64,000 nucleotides of DNA from Hydractinia symbiolongicarpus. Taxonomy: Eukaryota; Cnidaria; Hydrozoa; Anthoathecata; Hydractiniidae. The position numbers were made by a program, and so were the translations under genes. The DNA lies in NCBI RefSeq assembly GCF_029227915.1, contig NC_079883.1:18478001-18542000 (forward strand), written 5' to 3'. Below, piece by piece: positions 1 to 11,910 of this stretch; the first letter of the stretch is position 1; each line of letters starts with the position of its first letter. The notes beneath the pieces were generated by a model, which was not told the origin of the DNA, did no database searches, and saw only the letters and a list, made by a program, of their open reading frames with translations.

Positions 1-182
1 CCTGCGCAGGCACGTGCAACCACGTGATATACGTGTAAGGCCTTTATTAGTGTACAAGAGGCTATATTACAGCCCTTAGGGGCTTGTACGTGTGGCTGTC
101 GCTGTTATAAAGCCATGGCGCAATGAAAAACTACTTGCGACGTCGTAGTTCATTGAGAGTGGAAGGATAAGACCAATGGTAA
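1..182. repeat. reference satellite monomer with motif landmarks
   Basis: First complete monomer, used here for offsets. Offsets 1-10 are the perfect palindrome CCTGCGCAGG; 10-17 GCACGTGC; 11-16 and 21-26 two CACGTG cores ten bases apart; 37-44 the palindrome AAGGCCTT; 45-50 TATTAG; 105-110 TTATAA; 112-119 GCCATGGC, which in many other monomers is extended to CGCCATGGCG; 139-144 GACGTC. Variant monomers add GTTAAC, GTATAC, GGACTAGTCC or a CGGCCT/AGGCCG stem around a TTATT loop. A composite monomer counted by hand has 52 A, 42 T, 53 G and 35 C, so the plus strand is G-rich relative to C, and it holds 11 CpG. Confidence 0.9.
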
Positions 183-546
183 CCTGCACAGGCACGTGGA
201 ACCACGTGATATACGTGTAAGGCCTTTATTAGGCTGCAAGAGGACATATTACAGTCGTTAGACGCATGTACTTGTAGTTAACGGTGTTATAACGCCATGG
301 CGCAATGGAAAACGACTTGTGACGTCGTAGTCCATTGAGAGTGGAAGGATAAGACCAATGGTAACCTGCGCAGGGACGTGCAACCACGTGATATACGTGT
401 AAGGCCTTTATTAGGCTGCAAGAGGCCATATTACAGTCGTTAGACGCATGTACTTGTAGTTAACGGTGTTATAACGCCATGGCGCAATGGAAAACGACTT
501 GTGACGTCGTAGTCCATTGAGAGTGGAAGGATAAGACCAATGGTAA
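1..546. repeat. partial HOR A0 (three monomers before the first marker)
   Basis: The first three monomers match the end of unit A1: the rare CTACTTGCGACG variant near base 131 recurs near 2477, and the following CCTGCACAGG start at 183 recurs at 2530. In A1 five monomers separate that point from the next marker, here only three, so A0 already differs from A1 by two monomers. Confidence 0.7.
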
Positions 547-709
547 CCTGCGCAGGCGCGTGCAACCACGTGATATACGCGTAAGGCCTTTATTAGGGTA
601 CAAGAGGCTATATTACAGCCCTTGGGGGCCTGTACCTGTAATTGACACAATGGTAAACAACTTGGAACGTCGTAGTCCATTGAGAGTGGAAGGATTAGAC
701 GAATAGTAA
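547..709. repeat. 163 bp deletion monomer (marker of subarray A)
   Basis: The unit lacks 19 bp compared with its full-length relative at 8862-9043. The sequence reads AATTGACACAATGG where the relative has a second TGAC 19 bases further on. The same deletion, with the same flanking variants (CGCAGGCGCGTGC start, TACGCGTAAGG), is present at 3258-3420 and 6697-6859, so all three descend from one event and were spread with the HOR. Confidence 0.9.
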
Positions 710-3257
710 CCTGCGCAGGCACGTGGAACAACGCGAAGTGGGTGTACGGCCTTTATTAGGCTGCAAAAGGTCATATTACAGCCTTCAGAGACCTGTACAC
801 GTGGTTGACGGTGTTATAAAGCTGTGGCGCAATTGCAAACAACTTGGGACGTCTTAGTCCATTGAGAGTGGAAAGATTAGTCCGATCGTAACTTGCGCAG
901 GCACGTGGAACAAGGTGATTTATGTGTACGGCCTCTATTAGGCAGCAAAAGGCCATACTATAGCATTTAGAGGCATGTACACGTGGCTGACTGTGTTATA
1001 AAGCCATGGCGCAATGAAAAACAACTTGGGACTTCGTAGTCCTTTGAGAGTGGAAGGATAAGACCAATGATAACCTGCGCAGGCACGTGCAACCATGTGA
1101 TATACGTGTAAGACACTTATTAGTGTACAAGAGGCTATATCACAGCCCTTAGGGGCTTGTACGTGTGGCTGACGCTGTTATAAAGCCATGGCGCAATGAA
1201 AAACTACTTAGGACGTCGTAGTTCATTGAGAGTGGAAGGAGAAGACTAATGGTAACCTGCGCAGGCACGTGCAACCACGTGATATATGTGTAAGGCCTTT
1301 ATTAGGCTGCAAAAGGCCATATTACAGTCGTTAGACGCATGTACCCGTAGTTAACGGTGTTATAACGCCATGGCGCAATGGAAAACAACTTGGGACGTCG
1401 TAGTCCATTGAAAGTGGAAGGATAAGACCAATGATAACCTGCGCAGGGACGTGCAACCACGTGATATACGTGTAAGGCCTTCATTAGTGTACAAGAAGCC
1501 ATATTACAGTCGTTAGACGGATGTACTCGTAGTTAACGGTGTTATAACGCCATGGCGCAATGGAAAACGACTTGTGGCGTCGTAGTCCATTGAGAGTACA
1601 TGGACTAGTCCGATCGTAACTTGGGCAGGCACGTGGAACTACGTGATTTATGTGTGCGGCCTCTGTTAGGCAGCAAAAGGCCATACTATAGCCTTTAGAG
1701 GCCTGTACACGTGGCTGACTGTGTTATAAAGCCATGGCGCAATGGAAAACCACTTGGGACGTCGTAGTGCGTTGAGAGTGGAAGGATTACACCAATGCTA
1801 ACCTGTGCAGGCACGTGCAACCACTTGATATACGTGTAAGGTCTTTATTAGGCTACAAGAAGCCATATTTCAGTCGTTAGACGCATGTACCCGTAGTTAA
1901 CGGTGTTATAACGCCATGGCGTAACGGAAAACGTCTTGGGACGAAGTAGTCCATTGAGAGGGGAAGGATTAGACCAATGGTAACCTGCGCAGGAACGTGC
2001 AACCACGTGATATACGTGTAAGGCCTTTATTAGGCTGCAAGAGGACATATTACAGTCGTTAGACGCATGTACTTGTAGTTAACGGTGTTATAACGCCATG
2101 GCGCAATGGAAAACGACTTGTGACGTCGTAGTCCATTGAGAGTACATGGACTAGTCCGATCGTAACTTGGGCAGGCACGTGGAACTACGTGATTTATGTG
2201 TGCGGCCTCTGTTAGGCAGCAAAAGGCCATACTATAGCCTTTAGAGGCCTGTACACGTGGCTGACTGTGTTATAAAGCCATGGCGCAATGGAAAACAACT
2301 TGGGACTTCGTAGTCCTTTGAGAGTGGAAGGATAAGACCAATGATAACCTGCGCAGGCACGTGCAACCACGTGATATACGTGTAAGGCCTTTATTAGTGT
2401 ACAAGAGGCTATATTACAGCCCTTAGGGGCTTGTACGTGTGGCTGACGCTGTTATAAAGCCATGGCGCAATGAAAAACTACTTGCGACGTCGTAGTTCAT
2501 TGAGAGTGGAAGGATAAGACCAACGGTAACCTGCACAGGCACGTGGAACCACGTGATATACGTGTAAGGCCTTTATTAGGCTGCAAGAGGACATATTACA
2601 GTCGTTAGACGCATGTACTTGTAGTTAACGGTGTTATAACGCCATGGCGCAATGGAAAACGACTTGTGACGTCGTAGTCCATTGAGAGTGGAAGGATAAG
2701 ACCAATGGTAAACTGCGCAGGCACGTGGAACAACGTGATTTATGTATACGGACTTTATTAGGGCGCAAAAGGCCATATTACAGCCTTTAGGGGCCTGTGC
2801 ACGTGGTTGACGGTCTTATAACGCCGTGGCGCTATGGAAAACAACTTGGGACGTCGTAGTCCATTGAGAGTGGAAGGATAAGACCAATGGTAACCTGCGC
2901 AGGCACGTGCAACCACGTGATATGCGTGTAAGGCCTTTATTAGGCTGCAAGAGGTCATATCACAGTCGTTAGACGCATGTACTTGTAGTTAACGGTGTTA
3001 TAAAGCCATAGCGCAATGGAAAACGACTTGTGACGTCGTAGTCCATTGAGAGTGGAAGGATTAGACCAATGGTAACCTGCGCAGGCACTTGCAACCACGT
3101 GACATATGTGTAAGGCCTTTATTAGGCTGCAAGAGGCCATATTACAGTCGTTAGATGCATGTACCCGTAGTTAACGGTGTTAAAACGCCATGGCGCAATG
3201 GAAAACAACTTGGGACGTCGTAGTCCATTGAGAGTGGAAGGATAAGACCAATGGTAA
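547..3257. repeat. HOR unit A1, 15 monomers, 2711 bp
   Basis: Runs from one 163 bp marker to the next (163 + 14 x 182 bp). Monomer order follows unit A2, but the offset to A2 changes from 2711 to 3257 to 3439 bp. A1 therefore lacks three monomers at about 2290 and one more at about 2690 relative to A2, in both cases without disturbing monomer phase. In-register jumps of this kind fit unequal exchange. Confidence 0.8.
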
Positions 3258-6200
3258 CCTGCGCAGGCGCGTGCAACCACGTGATATACGCGTAAGGCCT
3301 TTATTAGGGTACAAGAGGCTATATTACAGCCCTTGGGGGCCTGTACCTGTAATTGACACAATGGTAAACAACTTGGAACGTCGTAGTCCATTGAGAGTGG
3401 AAGGATTAGACGAATAGTAACCTGCGCAGGCACGTGGAACAACGCGAATTGGGTGTACGGCCTTTATTAGGCTGCAAAAGGTCATATTACAGCCTTCAGA
3501 GACCTGTACACGTGGTTGACGGTGTTATAAAGCTGTGGCGCAATTGCAAACAACTTGGGACGTCTTAGTCCATTGAGAGTGGAAAGATTAGTCCGATCGT
3601 AACTTGCGCAGGCACGTGGAACAAGGTGATTTATGTGTACGGCGTCTATTAGGCAGCAAAAGGCCATACTATAGCCTTTAGAGGCATGTACACGTGGCTG
3701 ACTGTGTTATAAAGCCATGGCGCAATGGAAAACAACTTGGGACTTCGTAGTCCTTTGAGAGTGGAAGGATAAGACCAATGATAACCTGCGCAGGCATGTG
3801 CAACCATGTGATATACGTTAAAGGCACTTATTAGTGTACAAGAGGCTATATCACAGCCCTTAGGGGCTTGTACGTGTGGCTGACGCTGTTATAAAGCCAT
3901 GGCGCAATGAAAAACTACTTGGGACGTCGTAGTTCATTGAGAGTGGAAGGAGAAGACTAATGGTAACCTGCGCAGGCACGTGCAACCACGTGATATATGT
4001 GTAAGGCCTTTATTAGGCTGCAAAAGGCCATATTACAGTCGTTAGACGCATGTACCCGTAGTTAACGGTGTTATAACGCCATGGCGCAATGGAAAACAAC
4101 TTGGGACGTCGTAGTCCATTGAAAGTGGAAGGATAAGACCAATGATAACCTGCGCAGGGACGTGCAACCACGTGATATACGTGTAAGGCCTTCATTGGTG
4201 TACAAGAAGCCATATTACAGTCGTTAGACGGATGTACTCGTAGTTAACGGTGTTATAACGCCATGGCGCAATGGAAAACGACTTGTCGCGTCGTAGTCCA
4301 TTGAGAGTACATGGACTAGTCCGATCGTAACTTGGGCAGGCACGTGGAACTACGTGATTTATGTGTGCGGCCTCTGTTAGGCAGCAAAAGGCCATACTAT
4401 AGCCTTTAGAGGCCTGTACACGTGGCTGACTGTGTTATAAAGCCATGGCGCAATGGAAAACCACTTGGGACGTCGTAGTGCGTTGAGAGTGGAAGGATTA
4501 CACCAATGCTAACCTGTGCAGGCACGTGCAACCACTTGATATACGTGTAAGGTCTTTATTAGGCTACAAGAAGCCATATTTCAGTCGTTAGACGCATGTA
4601 CCCGTAGTTAACGGTGTTATAACGCCATGGCGTAACGGAAAACGTCTTGGAACGAAGTAGTCCATTGAGAGGGAAAGGATTAGACCAATGGTAACCTGCG
4701 CAGGAACGTGCAACCACGTGATATACGTGTAAGGCCTTTATTAGGCTGCAAGAGGACATATTACAGTCGTTAGACGCATGTACTTGTAGTTAACGGTGTT
4801 ATAACGCCATGGCGCAATGGAAAACGACTTGTGACGTCGTAGTCCATTGAGAGTACATGGACTAGTCCGATCGTAACTTGGGCAGGCACGTGGAACTACG
4901 TGATTTATGTGTGCGGCCTCTGTTAGGCAGCAAAAGGCCATACTATAGCCTTTAGAGGCCTGTACACGTGGCTGACTGTGTTATAAAGCCATGGCGCAAT
5001 GGAAAACCACTTGGGACGTCGTAGTGCATTGAGAGTGGAAGGATTACACCAATGCTAACCTGTGCAGGCACGTGCAACCACTTGATATACGTGTAAGGTC
5101 TTTATTAGGCTGCAAGAGGCCATACTACAGTCGTTAGACGCATGTACTCGTAGTTAACGGTGTTATAACGCCATGGCGCAACGGAAAACGACTTGGGACG
5201 TGGTAATCCATTGAGAGGGGAAGGATTAGACCAATGGTAACCTGCGCAGGCACGTGCAACCACGTGATATGCGTGTAAGGCCTTTATTAGGCTGCAAGAG
5301 GTCATATTACAGTCGTTAGACGCATGTACTTGTAGTTAACGGTGTTATAAAGCCATAGCGCAATGGAAAACGACTTGTGACGTCGTAGTCCATTGAGAGT
5401 GAAAGGATTAGACCAATGGTAACCTGCGCAGGCACGTGGAACAACGTGATTCATGTATGCGGACTTTATTAGGCAGCAAAAGGCCATATTACAGCCTTTA
5501 GGGGCCTGTACACGTGTTTGACGGTGTTGTAAAGCCGTGGCGCTATGGAAAACAACTTGGGACTTCGTAGTCCTTTGAGATTGGAAGGATAAGACCAATG
5601 ATAACCTGCGCAGGCATGTGCAACCGCGTGATATACGTGTAAGGCCCTTATTAGTGTACAAGAGGCTATATTACAGCCCTTAGGGGCTTGTACGTGTGGC
5701 TGACGCTGTTATAAAGCCATGGCGCAATGAAAAACTACTTGGGACGTCGTAGCTCATTGAGAGTGGAAGGATAAGACCAATGGTAACCTGCACAGGCACG
5801 TGGAACCACGTGATATACGTGTAAGGCCTTTATTAGGCTGCAAGAGGACATATTACAGTCGTTAGACGCATGTACTTGTAGTTAACGTTGTTATAACGCC
5901 ATGGCGCAATGGAAAACGACTTGTGACGTCGTAGTCCATTGAGAGTGGAAGGATAAGACCAATGGTAACCTGCGCAGGGACGTGCAACCACGTGATATAC
6001 GTGTAAGGCCTTTATTAGGCTGCAAGAGGCCATATTACAGTCGTTAGACGCATGTACTTGTAGTTAACGGTGTTATAACGCCATGGCGCAATGGAAAACA
6101 ACTTGTGACGTCGTAGTCCATTGAGAGTGGAAGGATAAGACCAATGGTAAACTGCGCAGGCACGTGGAACAACGTGATTTATGTATACGGACTTTATTAG

Positions 6201-6696
6201 GGCGCAAAAGGCCATATTACAGCCTTTAGGGGCCTGTGCACGTGGTTGACGGTCTTATAACGCCGTGGCGCTATGGAAATCAACTTGGGACGTCGTAGTT
6301 CATTGAGAGTGGAAGGATAAGACCAATGGTAACCTGCGCAGGCACGTGCAACCACGTGATATGCGTGTAAGGCCTTTATTAGGCTGCAAGAGGTCATATT
6401 ACAGTCGTTAGACGCATGTACTTGTAGTTAACGGTGTTATAAAGCCATAGCGCAATGGAAAACGACTTGTGACGTCGTAGTCCATTGAGAGTGGAAGGAT
6501 TAGACCAATGGTAACCTGCGCAGGCACTTGCAACCACGTGACATATGTGTAAGGCCTTTATTAGGCTGCAAGAGGCCATATTACAGTCGTTAGATGCATG
6601 TACCCGTAGTTAACGGTGTTAAAACGCCATGGCGCAATGGAAAACAACTTGGGACGTCGTAGTCCATTGAGAGTGGAAGGATAAGACCAATGGTAA
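3258..6696. repeat. HOR unit A2, 19 monomers, 3439 bp
   Basis: The longest A unit (163 + 18 x 182 bp). It contains everything seen in A1 plus four monomers between about 4.93 and 5.9 kb. Its first ~1.7 kb matches A1 and A3 with only scattered substitutions visible, for example CGGCGTCTATT near 3641 against CGGCCTCTATT in the others. Confidence 0.8.
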
Positions 6697-8861
6697 CCTG
6701 CGCAGGCGCGTGCAACCACGTGATATACGCGTAAGGCCTTTATTAGGGTACAAGAGGCTATATTACAGCCCTTGGGGGCCTGTACCTGTAATTGACACAA
6801 TGGTAAACAACTTGGAACGTCGTAGTCCATTGAGAGTGGAAGGATTAGACGAATAGTAACCTGCGCAGGCACGTGGAACAACGCGAATTGGGTGTACGGC
6901 CTTTATTAGGCTGCAAAAGGTCATATTACAGCCTTCAGAGACCTGTACACGTGGTTGACGGTGTTATAAAGCTGTGGCGCAATTGCAAACAACTTGGGAC
7001 GTCTTAGTCCATTGAGAGTGGAAAGATTAGTCCGATCGTAACTTGCGCAGGCACGTGGAACAAGGTGATTTATGTGTACGGCCTCTATTAGGCAGCAAAA
7101 GGCCATACTATAGCCTTTAGAGGCATGTACACGTGGCAGACTGTGTTATAAAGCCATGGCGCAATGGAAAACAACTTGGGACTTCGTAGTCCTTTGAGAG
7201 TGGAAGGATAAGACCAATGATAACCTGCGCAGGCACGTGCAACCATGTGATATACGTATAAGGCACTTATTAGTGTACAAGAGGCTATATCACAGCCCTT
7301 AGGGGCTTGTACGTGTGGCTGACGCTGTTATAAAGCCATGGCGCAATGAAAAACTACTTGGGACGTCGTAGTTCATTGAGAGTGGAAGGAGAAGACTAAT
7401 GGTAACCTGCGCAGGCACGTGCAACCACGTGATATATGTGTAAGGCCTTTATTAGGCTGCAAAAGGCCATATTACAGTCGTTAGACGCATGTACCCGTAG
7501 TTAACGGTGTTATAACGCCATGGCGCAATGGAAAACAACTTGGGACGTCGTAGTCCATGGAAAGTGGAAGGATAAGACCAATGGTAACCTGCGCAGGGAC
7601 GTGCAACCACGTGATATACGTGTAAGGCCTTCATTAGTGTACAAGAAACCATATTACAGTCGTTAGACGGATGTAGTCGTAGTTAACGGTGTTATAACGC
7701 CATGGCGCAATGGAAAACGACTTGTGGCGTCGTAGTCCATTGAGAGTACATGGACTAGTCCGATCGTAACTTGGGCAGGCACGTGGAACTACGTGATTTA
7801 TGTGTGCGGCCTCTGTTAGGCAGCAAAAGGCCATACTATAGCCTTTAGAGGCCTGTACACATGGCTGACTGTGTTATAAAGCCATGGCGCAATGGAAAAC
7901 CACTTGGGACGTCGTAGTGCGTTGAGAGTGGAAGGATTACACCAATGCTAACCTGTGCAGGCACGTGCAACCACTTGATATACGTGTAAGGTCTTTATTA
8001 GGCTACAAGAAGCCATATTTCAGTCGTTAGACGCATGTACCCGTAGTTAACGGTGTTATAACGCCATGGCGTAACGGAAAACGTCTTGGGACGAAGTAGT
8101 CCATTGAGAGGGGAAGGATTAGACCAATGGTAACCTGCGCAGGAACGTGCAACCACGTGATATACGTGTAAGGCCTTTATTAGGCTGCAAGAGGACATAT
8201 TACAGTCGTTAGACGCATGTACTTGTAGTTAACGGTGTTATAACGCCATGGCGCAATGGAAAACGACTTGTGACGTCGTAGTCCATTGAGAGTACATGGA
8301 CTAGTCCGATCGTAACTTGGGCAGGCACGTGGAACTACGTGATTTATGTGTGCGGCCTCTGTTAGGCAGCAAAAGGCCATACTACAGCCTTTAGGGGCCT
8401 GTACACGTGTTTGACGGTGTTGTAAAGCCGTGGCGCTATGGAAAACAACTTGGGACTTCGTAGTCCTTTGAGATTGGAAGGATAAGACCAATGATAACCT
8501 GCGCAGGCATGTGCAACCGCGTGATATACGTGTAAGGCCCTTATTAGTGTACAAGAGGCTATATTACAGCCCTTAGGGGCTTGTACGTGTGGCTGACGCT
8601 GTTATAAAGCCATGGCGCAATGAAAAACTACTTGGGACGTCGTAGCTCATTGAGAGTGGAAGGAGAAGACTAATGGTAACCTGCGCAGGCACGTGCAACC
8701 ACGTGACATATGTGTAAGGCCTTTATTAGGCTGCAAGAGGCCATATTACAGTCGTTAGACGCATGTACCCGTAGTTAACGGTGTTATAACGCCATGGCGC
8801 AATGGAAAACAACTTGGGACGTCGTAGTCTATTGAGAGTGGAAGGATTAGACCAATGGTAA
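6697..8861. repeat. HOR unit A3, 12 monomers, 2165 bp
   Basis: Follows A2 at a constant 3439 bp offset to about 8.38 kb, then jumps three monomers ahead inside the GGCAGCAAAAGGCCATA stretch and joins sequence matching A2 near 5.47 kb. It then passes early into the monomer that precedes a marker. The unit is closed by a marker-type monomer that kept its full length (8862-9043). Confidence 0.78.
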
Positions 8862-9043
8862 CCTGCGCAGGCACGTGCAACCACGTGATATACGCGTAAG
8901 GCCTTTATTAGGGTACAAGAGGCTATATTACAGCCCTTAGGGGCCTGTACCTGTAATTGACGGCGTTATAACGCCATGACACAATGGTAAACAACTTGGA
9001 ACGTCGTAGTCCATTGAGAGTGGAAGGATTAGACGAATAGTAA
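8862..9043. repeat. intact full-length relative of the A marker monomer
   Basis: A 182 bp monomer sharing the marker-specific TACGCGTAAGG and TGTACCTGTAATTGAC variants but keeping the 19 bases lost in the 163 bp copies. The kept segment contains a perfect 14 bp palindrome, GGCGTTATAACGCC (8962-8975), bracketed by TGAC at 8958-8961 and 8977-8980. It marks the end of subarray A. Confidence 0.85.
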
Positions 9044-9953
9044 CCTGCGCAGGCACGTGCAACCACGTGATATACGTGTAAGGCCTTTATTAGGCTGCAA
9101 GAGGCCATATTACAGTCGTTAGACGCGTGTACTTGTAGTTAACGGTGTTATAACGCCATGGCGCAATGGAAAACGACTTGTGACGTCGGAGTCCATTGAG
9201 AGTGGAAGGATTAGACCAATGGTAACCTGCGAAGGCACGTGGAACAACGTGATTTATGTATACGGACTTTATTAGGCCGCAAAAGGCCATATTACAGCTT
9301 TTAGGGGCCTGTACACGTGGCTGACGCTGTTATAAAGCCATGGCGCAATGGTAATCAACTGGGGACGTCGTAGTCCATTGAGAGTGGAAGGATTAGACCA
9401 ATGATAACCTGCGCAGGCACGTGGAACAACGAAAATTAGGTGTACGGCCTTTATTAGGCCGCAAAAGGTCATATTACAGCTTTTAGAGACCTGTACACGT
9501 GGTTGACGGTGTTATAAAGCTGTGGCGCAATTGCAAACAACTTGGGACGTCGTAGTCCATTGAGAGTACATGGACTAGTCTTATCGTAACTTGAGCAGGC
9601 ACGTGGAACTACGTGATTTATGCGTACGGCCTCTATTAGGCAGCGAAAGGCCATACTATAGCCTTTAGAGGCATGTACACGTGGCTGACTGTGTTATAAA
9701 GCCATGGCGCAATGGAAAACCACATGGGACGTCGTAGTCCTTTGAGAGTGGAAGGATAAGACCAATGATAACCTACGCAGGCACGTGCAACCACGTGATA
9801 TACGTGTAAGGTCTTTATTAGGCTGCAAGAGGCCATATTACAGTCGTTAAACGCATGTACTCGTAGTTAACGGTGTTATAACGCCATGGCGCAATGGAAA
9901 AAAACTTGGGACGTCGTAGTCCATTGAGAGGGGAATGATTAGACCAATGGTAA

Positions 9954-10127
9954 ACTGCGCAGGCACGTGGAACCACGTGATTTATGTATACGGACTTTAT
10001 TAGGCCGCAAAAGGCAGCCTTTAGGGGCCTGTACACGTGGTTGACGGTGTTGTGAAGCCGTGGCCCTATAGAAAACAACTTGGGACGTCGTAGTCGATTG
10101 AGCGTGGAAAGATAAGACCAATGATAA
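9954..10127. repeat. 174 bp deletion monomer (marker of subarray B, first of 14)
   Basis: An 8 bp deletion turns CAAAAGGCCATATTACAGCC into CAAAAGGCAGCC. The monomer usually opens with ACTGCGCAGG instead of CCTGCGCAGG and is followed by GTTGTGAAGCCGTGG. Further copies start at 11583, 12821, 13177, 14807, 16073, 17885, 19333, 20599, 22957, 25133, 30949, 33125 and 33481. I saw none outside subarray B, so the deletion arose after B separated from A and C. Because 174 is a multiple of 3, minus-strand frames read through it, giving a series of 86-110 codon shadows. Confidence 0.92.
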
Positions 10128-10673
10128 CCTGCGCAGGAACGTGCAACCACGTGATATACGTGTAAGGCCTTTATTAGGGTACAAGAGGCTATATTACAAA
10201 CCTTAGGGGCCTGTACACGTGGCTGACGCTGTTATAACGCCATGGCGCAATGGAAAACGACTTGGGACGTCGTAGTCCATTGAGAGTGGAAGGATTAGAC
10301 CAATGGTAACCTGCGCAGGCACGTGGAACAACGTGATATATGTGTACGGACTTTATTAAGCCTCAAAAGGCCATATTACAGCCTTTAGGGGCCTGTACAC
10401 GTGGTTGACGGTCTTATAACGCCCTGGCGCTATGGAAAACAACTTGGGACGTCGTAGTCCATTGAGAGTGGAAGGATAAGACCAATGTTAACCTACGCAG
10501 GCACGTGCAACCACGTGATATTTGTGTAAGGCCTTTATTAGGCTGTAAGAGGCGATATTGCAGTCGTTAGACGCATGTACCCGTAGTTAACGGTGTTATA
10601 ACGCCATGGCGCAATGGAAAACAACTTGGGACGTCGTAGTCTATTGAAAATGGAAGGATTAGACCAATAGTAA

Positions 10674-10854
10674 CCTGCGCAGGCACGTGGAACAACGCAT
10701 ATTAGGTGTACGGCCTTTGTTAGGCCGCAAAAGGTCATATTACAGCCTTTAGAGACATGTACACGTGGTTGACGGTGTTATAAAGCTGCGCGCAATTGCA
10801 AACAACTTGGGACGTCGTAGTCTATTGAGACTACATGGACTAGTCCGATCGTAA
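10674..10854. repeat. 181 bp monomer with AGCTGCGCGCAATTGC variant
   Basis: A 1 bp deletion plus substitution changes AGCTGTGGCGCAATTGC to AGCTGCGCGCAATTGC. The only other copy I saw is 34565-34745 at the far end of subarray B, again followed by the GAGACTACATGG variant. The pair ties the two borders of B together. Confidence 0.8.
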
Positions 10855-11756
10855 CTTGCGCAGAAACGTGGATCTACGTGATTCATGTGTACGGCCTCTA
10901 TTAGGCAGCAAAAGGCCATGCTAGAGACTTTAGAGGCCTGTACACGTGGCTGACTGTGTTATAAAGCCATGGCGCAATGGAAAACCACTTGGGACGTCGT
11001 AGTCCTTTGAGAGTGGAAGGATAAGACCAATGATAACCTACGCAGGCACGTGCAACCACGTGATATACGTGTAATGCCTTTATTAGGGTACAAGAGGCTA
11101 TATTACAAACCTTAGGGGCCTGTACACGTGGCTGACGCTGTTATAACGCCATGGCGCAATAGAAAACGACTTGGGACGTCGTAGTCCATTGAGAGCGGAA
11201 AGATTAGACCAATGGTAACCTGCACAGGCACGTGGAACAACATGATTTATGCGTACGGCCTCTATTACGCAGCAAAAGGCCATACTATAGCCTTTAGAGG
11301 CATGTACACGTGGCTGACTGTGTTATAAAGCCATGGCGCAATGGAAAACCACTTGGGACGTCGTAGTCCTTTGAGAGTGGAAGGCTAAGACCAATGATAA
11401 CCTACGCAGGCACGTGCAACCACGTGATATACGTGTAAGGTCTTTATTAGGCTGCAAGAGGCCATATTACAGTCGTTAAACGCATGTACTCGTAGTTAAC
11501 GGTGTTATAACGCCATGGCGCAATGGAAAACAACTTGGGACGTCGTAGTCCAATGAGAGGGGAATGATTAGACCAATGGTAAACTGCGCAGGCACGTGGA
11601 ACCACGTGATTTATGTATACGGACTTTATTAGGCCGCAAAAGGCAGCCTTTAGGGGCCTGTACACGTGGTTGACGGTGTTGTGAAGCCGTGGCCCTATGG
11701 AAAACAACTTGGGACGTCGTAGTCGATTGAGCGTGGAAGGATAAGACCAATGATAA

Positions 11757-11910
11757 CCTGCGCAGGAACGTGCAACCACGTGATATACGTGTAAGGCCTT
11801 ACCTTAGGGGCCTGTACACGTGGCTGACGCTGTTATGACGCCATGGCGCAATGGAAAACGACTTGGGACGTCGTAGTCCATTGAGAGTGGAAGGATTAGA
11901 CCAATGGTAA
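11757..11910. repeat. 154 bp monomer with private 28 bp deletion
   Basis: GTAAGGCCTT joins directly to ACCTTAGGGG; the equivalent monomer at 13351 has 28 more bases between them. It follows the 174 bp marker at 11583. I saw no second copy, so it looks like a recent, unamplified loss (or a sequencing or assembly artefact). Confidence 0.8.

Larger units (their letters stand above)
1..9043. repeat. satellite subarray A (HORs with 163 bp marker monomer)
   Basis: This part is defined by long-range recurrence of a shortened 163 bp monomer at 547, 3258 and 6697. Monomers typical of this part carry TACTTGTAGTTAACGG or TACCCGTAGTTAACGG in the second half, and some carry AAACTACTTG. Between markers the order of monomer variants is nearly the same, apart from whole-monomer gains or losses. 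The subarray ends where monomers of subarray B type begin, just after the intact relative of the marker. It is cut by the left edge of the window. Confidence 0.85.

Noticed and set aside
74-84. TTTAGGGG resembling the plant telomere repeat TTTAGGG in most monomers
   Set aside because: Only one copy per monomer, never in tandem, and often altered to TTAGAGACC or TTAGACGC; chance match.
105-160. TTATAAAGCCATGG resembling a TATA box next to an ATG in good Kozak context on the plus strand
   Set aside because: The frame opened by that ATG ends after about 13 codons at CATTGA in typical monomers, and the TATA-like string is far too close to the ATG. It is part of the palindromic core of the monomer.
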